DNA from: JAHFOW01 sp964370795
Lineage (GTDB): Bacteria > Planctomycetota > Brocadiia > Brocadiales > Brocadiaceae
NCBI GenBank assembly: GCA_964370795.1
Contig: CAYJME010000105.1
Location: 1-10,752, forward strand
DNA: 10,752 nt
Direction of reading: 5' to 3'
Below, one piece after another: positions 1 to 5,611 of this stretch. Made by a program: the position numbers and the translations under genes. Position 1 is the stretch's first letter. Each line of letters opens with the position of its first letter. The notes under the pieces were generated by a model, which saw nothing but the letters and a program-made list of their open reading frames with translations, did no database searches and had not been told where the DNA came from.

Positions 1-28
1 AAAAGATCGTATTGTTATTTAGTATCTC

Positions 29-54
29 TTTGGTTGCGGCTACGCCGCGCTAGG
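29..54 (+). repeat. 26-bp hairpin-forming repeat, copy 1
   Basis: This copy matches 72-97 at 25 of 26 positions, differing only at 46 (C) versus 89 (T). It contains a perfect 5-bp stem, GCGGC at 36-40 and GCCGC at 44-48, around a TAC loop. The flanks of the two copies are less similar, so the repeated unit is sharply bounded. It looks like a short dispersed or regulatory repeat rather than coding sequence, but its function is unknown. Confidence 0.75.
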
Positions 55-71
55 GTATTACTCAAAATCTT

Positions 72-97
72 TTTGGTTGCGGCTACGCTGCGCTAGG
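72..97 (+). repeat. 26-bp hairpin-forming repeat, copy 2, abutting the mutL start
   Basis: This is the second copy, 43 bp downstream of the first. Its only difference turns the stem into GCGGC/GCTGC, which still pairs in RNA through one G-U pair. The repeat ends four bases before the mutL ATG, and its final AGG with the following A supplies the only Shine-Dalgarno-like bases for mutL (AGGA, 95-98, only 3 nt from the start). A hairpin here could affect mutL translation; that role is inference. Confidence 0.75.
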
Positions 98-101
98 ATG
101 T

Positions 102-1979
102 ATGTCACAGATTAAAATTCTTCCCCCTTCCGTTACCAATAAAATCGCTGCCGGTGAAGTGATTGAGCGTCCGGCATCGGTAGTAAAGGAGTTGATTGAA
201 AACGCTATCGACGCCAGGGCGACAAAGATCGATACCTATCTGGAGGATGGCGGCAGAAAGCTCATTCGTGTTGTCGACGATGGTGTCGGGATGGATGCAG
301 AAGACCTTTCCCTCGCATTTCAGAGCCACGCCACGAGTAAACTTAGCAATGCGGACGATTTATTTGCGATTCACACGTTGGGTTTTCGGGGAGAGGCGCT
401 TCCGAGTATTGGGTCTGTTTCACATGCAAGTATTATCTCACGGATGAAAGGCGCCCTCAATGGAGCCGAAATCAGGATTGATGGGGGAGTCCCTGGCGAT
501 GTTAAAGATCGGGGCGCGCCGGAGGGGACACAGGTAGAGGTGCGTGATTTGTTTTTTAACACCCCGGTGCGGAAGAAATTCATGAGGGTTGTGCCTACGG
601 AAATGGCTTATATTTCTGAGGTGCTCACGAAGTTCTCTCTCGCCTATCCGGAAATGCACTTCACCCTTATCCACAACAACAGGACGGTGTTCAATCTTCC
701 GCCTGTCAAGGATACGGCCGAAAGAATTGCGACATTGTTTGGCGAGGAAATGAGAAAGCAACTTATCCCGGTGTTTCTGAGAGAAGAGCAGTTTGCCCTT
801 TCCGGGTATATAGCGCCTCCCTTTTTTAATAAGGCAAATGCCAGGATGCAATTCATCTTCTTGAATGGCCGCTACATCAAGGACAATGCCATCTTTCGCG
901 CCATTAACGAGGCGTATCATGGAAAATTAATGCACAAGCGGTATCCAATCGTATTCCTGTTTCTACAGATGGAACCATCCGAGGTGGATGTAAACGTCCA
1001 TCCAACGAAGATCGAGGTTCGTTTTAGAAATACCAGTATGATATACACCCATGTCTTTTCTGCATTAAAAGAAGGCTTAAGCACGTCATCGACACCGTCC
1101 ATTAACGTGTTAACCCCTCTTCAGAAGTTGGAAAGGGAAGCGGTCAAGACTGGAGAAGTGGAAGTTATACGGAAATCACTGTGGGAACAATTTTCTGTTG
1201 GAAAGACCGATGAAATCCATTCGTACGCCGGATACACAGGCGGGGGAGAAATTTCCAACACTCCATATCCGAATCAAAGAGGCGGTAATGGGGAAAGCCG
1301 GAAACCCGCCTTTTTACCATCAGATACGGTGGATGGCGCTTCTAAAACTCCGGCAGAAGTTGAAACAATGGAAAAGAGTTATACTTCAGGAGATATCTAT
1401 AAAAATATCAGGAAATACTTCCAGATTCACAATGCCTTTATTGTCGAAGAGACAGACGATGGCATGAATATCATAGACCAGCATGCATTGCATGAAATAA
1501 TTTTGTATCATGAAATAGAAAGGGGTATGAGTGCTTCCAGGTCGCCAAGTCAGCGTTTATTAATTCCTGAATTGGTAGAATTAAGTCCGAAAGATTTTTA
1601 TAGCATTATGAGTTTAAAGGAATATTTGGAATCGGCAGGGATTGAGGTTGAGGAATTTGGACAGAATACGGTCGTGGTCCGATCCTTTCCCCAGATTTTA
1701 AGGCATACCAATGCAAAAGAATTCATGGATGCCCTGTTAGCAGGGTTAGGTCAGGATGATTCTATACGAGGTAAAGATAAAATTTTAAACAAATTAATCA
1801 GCGTTATGGCCTGTAAGGGTGCAGTCAAGGCGGGGCAAAGATTAGAACCCCAGGAAATCGAAGCGCTTCTGGAAAAGAGGCGACGTGTCAATGCGTATAC
1901 CCATAATTGCCCTCATGGACGGCCCACTACCCTCTTTTTTTCTCTGGACGAATTGCAGAAACAATTCAAGCGAAAATGA
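102..1979 (+). CDS. mutL: DNA mismatch repair protein MutL
   Basis: MutL couples mismatch recognition by MutS to strand removal. The N-terminal GHKL ATPase shows all expected motifs: catalytic E30 and Mg-binding N34 in the KELIENAIDA segment, DDGVGMD at 59-65, GFRGEAL at 94-100 and GTQVEVRDLFFNTP near 142-155. A low-complexity linker spans about 330-430. The C-terminal dimerisation domain has the endonuclease-type motif DQHALHE (459-465), ACKGA (570-574) and CPHGRP (603-608), so it is probably a nicking MutL of the kind found in bacteria without MutH. QRLLIP (484-489) fits the beta-clamp-binding motif of Bacillus MutL. One deviation is H470 where the DQHA(X)2E(X)4E motif has its last Glu, with E471 adjacent. 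The length (625 aa) is typical. ATG 102 gives the standard N-terminus, whereas ATG 98 runs into a stop at once. The Shine-Dalgarno sequence is weak and sits in the upstream repeat. Confidence 0.97.
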   Translation: MSQIKILPPSVTNKIAAGEVIERPASVVKELIENAIDARATKIDTYLEDGGRKLIRVVDDGVGMDAEDLSLAFQSHATSKLSNADDLFAIHTLGFRGEALPSIGSVSHASIISRMKGALNGAEIRIDGGVPGDVKDRGAPEGTQVEVRDLFFNTPVRKKFMRVVPTEMAYISEVLTKFSLAYPEMHFTLIHNNRTVFNLPPVKDTAERIATLFGEEMRKQLIPVFLREEQFALSGYIAPPFFNKANARMQFIFLNGRYIKDNAIFRAINEAYHGKLMHKRYPIVFLFLQMEPSEVDVNVHPTKIEVRFRNTSMIYTHVFSALKEGLSTSSTPSINVLTPLQKLEREAVKTGEVEVIRKSLWEQFSVGKTDEIHSYAGYTGGGEISNTPYPNQRGGNGESRKPAFLPSDTVDGASKTPAEVETMEKSYTSGDIYKNIRKYFQIHNAFIVEETDDGMNIIDQHALHEIILYHEIERGMSASRSPSQRLLIPELVELSPKDFYSIMSLKEYLESAGIEVEEFGQNTVVVRSFPQILRHTNAKEFMDALLAGLGQDDSIRGKDKILNKLISVMACKGAVKAGQRLEPQEIEALLEKRRRVNAYTHNCPHGRPTTLFFSLDELQKQFKRK

Positions 1980-2001
1980 TGGTTGCGGGAGCGAAGAACC
2001 G

Positions 2002-2026
2002 TCCTATCTATTTTTCCAATAGGAGG
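2002..2026 (+). promoter_or_regulatory. Hairpin overlapping a perfect Shine-Dalgarno sequence
   Basis: TCCTAT (2002-2007) pairs perfectly with ATAGGA (2019-2024) across an 11-nt T-rich loop. The right arm overlaps AGGAGG (2021-2026), the strongest ribosome-binding sequence I noticed in the window. An ATG follows 11 nt later at 2038. The fold could hide the binding site, but a 6-bp stem is only modest evidence. Confidence 0.35.
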
Positions 2027-2037
2027 TTAAGTGTAGA

Positions 2038-2115
2038 ATGACGGTCAGATATTCCTTGACTTTTATTTTTGGGAGTGATAAGATTTTTTGTGATGATTTG
2101 GCGCAGAATGGTTGA
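2038..2115 (+). CDS. Possible 25-aa small protein
   Basis: This short frame begins at an ATG 11 nt after a perfect AGGAGG and ends at TGA. The product would start MTVRYSLTFIFGSDK and has a short hydrophobic patch near the N-terminus but no motif I recognise. The strong ribosome-binding sequence is the only real support, and the spacing is slightly long. It also overlaps a promoter-like sequence, so it may be chance. If real, it could be a leader peptide or a stand-alone small protein; nothing in the sequence decides which. Confidence 0.18.
   Translation: MTVRYSLTFIFGSDKIFCDDLAQNG
2056..2084 (+). promoter_or_regulatory. Candidate sigma70-type promoter upstream of queD
   Basis: TTGACT (2056-2061) matches five of six bases of the -35 consensus. 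It is followed after exactly 17 bp by TAAGAT (2079-2084), which matches four of six bases of the -10 consensus. Transcription would start near 2091 and leave a leader of about 220 nt before the queD family gene. It could serve the queD/HPS-RraA genes and perhaps mcsA-mcsB-clpC, since no better promoter is visible between them. Confidence 0.3.
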
Positions 2116-2152
2116 AAAAGCAAGAAGATGAGAGAGTGACAAGGCGTGGAGT

Positions 2153-2299
2153 TTATACTAAAAACGTACCCTTGTAACCACTCAACCTCTTCGCTTCGTC
2201 ATACCACGTATTATCTGCGGTGAATCGTGCAGATGCATTTTTGATATCTTGATAAGAGTTAAAGTATGCCTGCTGTGATTTTAGTAACGAATAACCATT
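2153..2299 (-). pseudogene. Possible relic of an IS4/IS1634-type transposase
   Basis: Read on the minus strand, this stretch is open up to a TAA at 2153-2155. It ends with a segment containing DEAKRLSGYKGTFLV. That resembles the region of IS4/IS1634-type transposases where a Glu/Lys-rich helix is followed by a (D)GYKG-like turn and a beta strand leading to Thr-Asn. Here the frame stops right after the strand. The upstream part has no recognisable transposase domain, and the same frame runs into the antisense of queD. The resemblance comes from memory of the family only; it may be chance. Confidence 0.2.
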
Positions 2300-2314
2300 T
2301 GATGGTATGGTAAA

Positions 2315-2680
2315 ATGTTTGAACTTATTATTGAAACGGATTTTGCAGCAGCACACAACCTTCGGGAATATCAGGGACAATGCGAAAAACTCCATGGCCA
2401 TAACTGGAAGGTGCAGGTTGTCCTGAAGGCCGATAAGTTGGATCGGCTGGGTATGGTGATAGATTTTCGCGATGCGAAGAAGATTATTGGAGAAATTTTA
2501 AACAGATTTGACCATACCTATTTAAATGACCTTGCAGATTTCAGTGTTTTTAATCCGACCACGGAGAACCTTGCAAAGATACTTTATTATGAGCTCAAGA
2601 ATCGTTTGCCAGAGGGAGTTGTGGTGTCCAAGATAACAACGTGGGAATCTGATCGTTGTGGCGCCTCATATTATGAATAA
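2315..2680 (+). CDS. queD: QueD / 6-pyruvoyl-tetrahydropterin synthase family protein
   Basis: This is a small T-fold enzyme acting on dihydroneopterin triphosphate. The QueD branch makes 6-carboxy-5,6,7,8-tetrahydropterin for 7-deazaguanine (queuosine) synthesis. The zinc ligands are visible as H14 (AAAHN), H27 and H29 (LHGHNW). The catalytic Cys is C23, giving the Cys-x3-His-Gly-His spacing typical of QueD; the folate-linked PTPS-III branch has Glu at this point. H67 in FDHTYLND, the PTTENLA segment (81-87) and E111 in TTWESDRCGASYY complete the active-site pattern. At 121 aa the length is normal. The start is fixed by family alignment, since no clear Shine-Dalgarno sequence precedes ATG 2315. 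No other queuosine gene (queC, queE, queF) is in the window, so the pathway assignment rests on the Cys motif. A broader PTPS role remains possible. Confidence 0.85.
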   Translation: MFELIIETDFAAAHNLREYQGQCEKLHGHNWKVQVVLKADKLDRLGMVIDFRDAKKIIGEILNRFDHTYLNDLADFSVFNPTTENLAKILYYELKNRLPEGVVVSKITTWESDRCGASYYE

Positions 2681-2715
2681 AAGCTCTTTCACCATCAGGT
2701 ATAAAATACAATATC

Positions 2716-4008
2716 ATGGACGTGGTAGTACAAGTAGCGCTTGACTTTGTTGACCTGCACAGGGCTGCAAAAGTCGCTCAGGAATCGATTGATGGCGGTG
2801 TCGATTGGGTTGAGATAGGTACGCCGCTTATTAAAAGCGAAGGGATGAATGCAATCCGCCATTTCAGAAAATTGTTTCCTGGTATAATCCTTGTGGCTGA
2901 TATGAAGACCATGGATGCCGGACGCGCTGAGGTTGAGATGGCGGCAAAGGCGGGTGCAAATATTGCCGTTGTCATGGGGAATGCCCCTGACTCGACTATT
3001 AAAGAATGCATACAGGCAGGGAAGAATTATGGTATAAAAATCTGTGTGGATTTTATGCACACCAACGAGGTGAACGATGAACGCATTCTTCGGGCAGAAA
3101 AATTAGGAGCCGATTATCTCGCTGTTCATACTGCCATAGATGATCAGATGGGTGGCGCAACGCCTTTTTCCTTATTGCAAAGGATTTCAAGTAAGGTCAC
3201 GATACCCGTTGGCGTTGCTGGCGGGATAAATTCAGAGAATGCAATTGATGCAATACGCGCCGGTGCAAGTATTGTTATTGTTGGCGGTTATATTAGTAAA
3301 GCAGAGGATGCAAAGGCCGCAACGGAAAATATTAAGCGTGCGCTCAAAGAGCGGAGAGGTATTCATACGCCGCTTTTTAAAAGGGTTTCAGGCGATGGGA
3401 TACGAGAAGCATTAATGAAGCTTTCTACTGCCAATATTTCAGACGGCAGTCATCGTGCGGGAAGTATTACGGGGTTATTTCCGATTTATCAGAATATTAA
3501 ACTTGCAGGAAAAGCAGTTACCGTCCGGACGTGTCCCGGCGACTGGGCAAAACCGGTCGGAGCTATCGATATTGCAAAAGAAGGCGATGTGATTGTAATT
3601 GATGCAGGCGGAACTGGCCCTGCAGTTTGGGGGGAGCTTGCAACCCAGAGCGCGTTGCAGAAAAAAATAAGCGGTGTGGTAATTAACGGGGCAATGCGGG
3701 ATGTTGCAGAAATAAGAAAATTAAATTTCCCGGTCTTTACAAAGACCGTAATGCCGAATGCCGGCGAACCAAAGGGCTTTGGCGAGATTAATGTGCCACT
3801 CCATATCTCAGGAATTCAGATTAACCCCGGCGACTGGATTGCAGGAGATGACGATGGGCTCATGGTTATCCCTCTGGCAGAGTCAGATGTCTGGGTTAAT
3901 CACGGTATGGATTGCCTGGAGAAGGAAAACAGAATCAGGCGGGAGATATTATCTGAAAAAAGTTCTTTAGGAAAAGTTATAGATGTGCTAAAATGGGAGA
4001 AAAGCTGA
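2716..4008 (+). CDS. hps: Fused 3-hexulose-6-phosphate synthase / RraA-like protein
   Basis: This is a two-domain fusion. Residues 1 to about 213 form an HPS TIM barrel of the orotidine-phosphate decarboxylase superfamily, which condenses formaldehyde with ribulose 5-phosphate in the RuMP pathway or runs in reverse to supply ribulose 5-phosphate. Visible signatures are ALD (8-10), EIGTPLIKSEG (33-43), ADMKTMDAG (61-69) with D62 and K64, and the phosphate-binding loops AGGIN (168-172) and VGG (189-191). Residues from about 225 to 400 form an RraA/HMG-aldolase-like domain with WGE (305-307) and RD (328-329), which matches the E/D-x20-R-D signature of that family. This half may be an aldolase or a regulator; RNase E inhibition should not be assumed from the name. 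No 6-phospho-3-hexuloisomerase gene, the usual HPS partner, is nearby. ATG 2716 lacks a good Shine-Dalgarno sequence, but the N-terminus matches the family start. Similar fusions are known in archaea and some bacteria. Confidence 0.9.
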   Translation: MDVVVQVALDFVDLHRAAKVAQESIDGGVDWVEIGTPLIKSEGMNAIRHFRKLFPGIILVADMKTMDAGRAEVEMAAKAGANIAVVMGNAPDSTIKECIQAGKNYGIKICVDFMHTNEVNDERILRAEKLGADYLAVHTAIDDQMGGATPFSLLQRISSKVTIPVGVAGGINSENAIDAIRAGASIVIVGGYISKAEDAKAATENIKRALKERRGIHTPLFKRVSGDGIREALMKLSTANISDGSHRAGSITGLFPIYQNIKLAGKAVTVRTCPGDWAKPVGAIDIAKEGDVIVIDAGGTGPAVWGELATQSALQKKISGVVINGAMRDVAEIRKLNFPVFTKTVMPNAGEPKGFGEINVPLHISGIQINPGDWIAGDDDGLMVIPLAESDVWVNHGMDCLEKENRIRREILSEKSSLGKVIDVLKWEKS

Positions 4009-4048
4009 ATGGGGTTTGATCGTGAGAACTGATGAGGGTAAACGGACT

Positions 4049-4549
4049 ATGAAGTGTGAATCATGCAATAAAAAACATGCAACGGTGCATTTGACAGAAA
4101 TTGTCGGGTCTGTTAAAAAGGAACGGCATCTGTGTGAGGATTGCGCCCAGGGTTTTAATTCGCAGATTGCAAAGATGCCTTCGCCGACCGAGATATTGAC
4201 AAGCCTCATTAACCAGGTTGCGCCGGAGATAAATGAGATGTCAAAGATAGTTTGCCCGGTCTGTGGATTGTCTTACCTTGAATTTCGTTCCCACGGGCGA
4301 TTAGGTTGTCCGATGGATTATACGATTTTCAGAAAGGGTTTAATCCCGCTCATGGAAAAGATGCATGGGGGGACCCAGCATGTTGGTAAAGTTCCTTCAA
4401 AAGCTGGAAAAGAATTAATTAAAAAGAATGAACTCTTGCAGCTCCGAAACGAATTGAACAAGGCCGTAGAAAAAGAAGACTACGAAAGGGCAGCTGAGTT
4501 GAGAGATAAAATATATGAACTTTCAGGCGATGACACTGAAGATCACTGA
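4049..4549 (+). CDS. mcsA: McsA, zinc-binding activator of protein-arginine kinase
   Basis: McsA binds and activates the arginine kinase McsB. The N-terminus carries one zinc site, C3-x2-C6 and C29-x2-C32, around the HATVHLTEI strand typical of the family. A second site begins with C69-x2-C72 but then has only C87 (RLGCPMDY), with no fourth Cys at the expected place; H82 is a possible substitute. A UVR motif at about 127-157 (LRNELNKAVEKEDYERAAELRD) is a McsB/ClpC-type interaction helix pair. I chose ATG 4049 (166 aa) because MKCESC matches the family start and GAGGG lies at 4034-4038. An in-frame TTG at 4016 would add 11 residues. The gene starts 40 bp after the HPS-RraA fusion and overlaps mcsB, so cotranscription is likely. 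Confidence 0.88.
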   Translation: MKCESCNKKHATVHLTEIVGSVKKERHLCEDCAQGFNSQIAKMPSPTEILTSLINQVAPEINEMSKIVCPVCGLSYLEFRSHGRLGCPMDYTIFRKGLIPLMEKMHGGTQHVGKVPSKAGKELIKKNELLQLRNELNKAVEKEDYERAAELRDKIYELSGDDTEDH

Positions 4550-5603
4550 TCTGGCTGATAATACCGGTGAATGGCTGAGGGGAACGGGACCTGAGTCAGA
4601 TATTGTAATTAGTAGCAGAATTCGTTTGGCGAGGAATGTTGCGCGGTATCCCTTTCTTTCCAGAGCTAATATTAAGCAAAAGAAGGAACTTGAAGAAATC
4701 CTCCGTGATAAAATCAGAGAAGCAGAGCTTATCCCTGACCTCTGTTATGTAAATCTCGCAGAAGTTAATACCATTGATAGACTCTTCCTTGTAGAACGAC
4801 ACCTTATCAGCCGGGAACATGCGGGCGGAGAAGGCGAAAGGGGAGTTGCATTCGGCAAATCGGAAACTGTTAGCCTGATGGTTAATGAAGAAGACCACCT
4901 GAGGATACAGGTAATTCGTTCCGGTTTTGAACTGAGAGATGCATGGAAGACAATAGACGAAATAGACAATAAGTTAGAGAAAAAGTTAAATTATGCATAC
5001 TCTTCCCGGTTTGGGTATTTGACGGCCTGTCCTACGAATGTTGGCACCGGGATGAGGGCTTCGGTTATGTTGCATTTACCCGCCCTGGGAATGACGCACC
5101 ATATTGAGAAGGTGTTCAACGCGGTTATGAAGCTGGGACTGGTGGTGAGGGGACTCTACGGCGAGGGAACGCAGGTATCCGGAGATTTGTATCAGATTTC
5201 AAACCAGTTCACCCTCGGCAAGTCGGAAATAGAGATTATTGAAATTATTGAAAGTGTAATTCCCAGAATTGCCAGCTACGAACGGATGGCGCGAAAGGCG
5301 TTGCTTTCCGAAAGCAGGGAACAACTGGAAGACCGTGTATGGCGGTCGTACGGTATGCTCAAGGTAGCGCGGACGATTTCATCTGAAGAGGTTATGCATT
5401 TGTTATCTCAGGTCAGAATGGGTGTTAATTTGGGAATAATTAATGATGTTGAGATGAAAACGTTGAATGAACTTTTTATACTCACGTTACCGGGTCACTT
5501 ACAAAAGTTAGAAGGGCGCGAACTTACTTCTACACAGAGGAATGTTATTCGTGCAGCGTATGTAAGAAAACGCCTGGAAAAGATGGATAGTTTGAAAGGA
5601 TAG
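4530..5603 (+). CDS. mcsB: McsB, protein-arginine kinase
   Basis: McsB is a phosphagen-kinase-like enzyme that uses ATP to phosphorylate arginine side chains, marking proteins for ClpCP. Numbered from ATG 4530, it shows SSRIRLARN (28-36) for nucleotide phosphate contact, NEEDHLR (119-125) with the guanidine-binding acidic residues, and ACPTNVGTG (166-174) with the conserved Cys C167. The C-terminal allosteric RDxxRA motif reads RNVIRA (337-342), an Asp-to-Asn change. I prefer ATG 4530 (357 aa) over ATG 4515 because MTLK followed by about ten residues and then W matches the family N-terminus; 4515 would add five residues. The gene overlaps mcsA by 20 bp, which suggests translational coupling, and ends 8 bp before clpC. 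Confidence 0.93.
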   Translation: MTLKITDLADNTGEWLRGTGPESDIVISSRIRLARNVARYPFLSRANIKQKKELEEILRDKIREAELIPDLCYVNLAEVNTIDRLFLVERHLISREHAGGEGERGVAFGKSETVSLMVNEEDHLRIQVIRSGFELRDAWKTIDEIDNKLEKKLNYAYSSRFGYLTACPTNVGTGMRASVMLHLPALGMTHHIEKVFNAVMKLGLVVRGLYGEGTQVSGDLYQISNQFTLGKSEIEIIEIIESVIPRIASYERMARKALLSESREQLEDRVWRSYGMLKVARTISSEEVMHLLSQVRMGVNLGIINDVEMKTLNELFILTLPGHLQKLEGRELTSTQRNVIRAAYVRKRLEKMDSLKG

Positions 5604-5611
5604 GTGTTATC

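Larger units (their letters stand above)
1980..2314. other. 335-bp intergenic region between mutL and queD
   Basis: No convincing full-length gene lies here. It begins with TGGTTGCGG (1980-1988), the same nine bases found in the repeats before mutL (31-39 and 74-82), directly after the mutL stop. Next come a hairpin overlapping AGGAGG, a 25-codon ORF, a promoter-like pair and, on the minus strand, a possible transposase relic. A short inverted repeat, ACCAT (2294-2298) and ATGGT (2302-2306), lies just before the queD start. I saw no tRNA or clear intrinsic terminator for mutL. Confidence 0.7.

Noticed and set aside
438..920. Minus-strand open frame of about 160 codons inside mutL
   Set aside because: It lies fully antisense to conserved MutL ATPase sequence, and its product shows no recognisable motif.
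1980..2035. Intrinsic terminator after mutL
   Set aside because: GGTT (1981-1984) and AACC (1997-2000) make only a 4-bp stem, and the T-run lies ten bases further on; the TCCTAT/ATAGGA stem has no T-run after it.
4016..4048. TTG start giving an 11-residue N-terminal extension of McsA
   Set aside because: The added residues are not part of the McsA family, whose members begin with the first Cys pair; ATG 4049 has a GAGGG upstream.
4515..4529. Earlier ATG start for McsB
   Set aside because: It is possible, but ATG 4530 gives the family-like MTLK start. The difference is only five residues, so this is a preference and not a firm exclusion.
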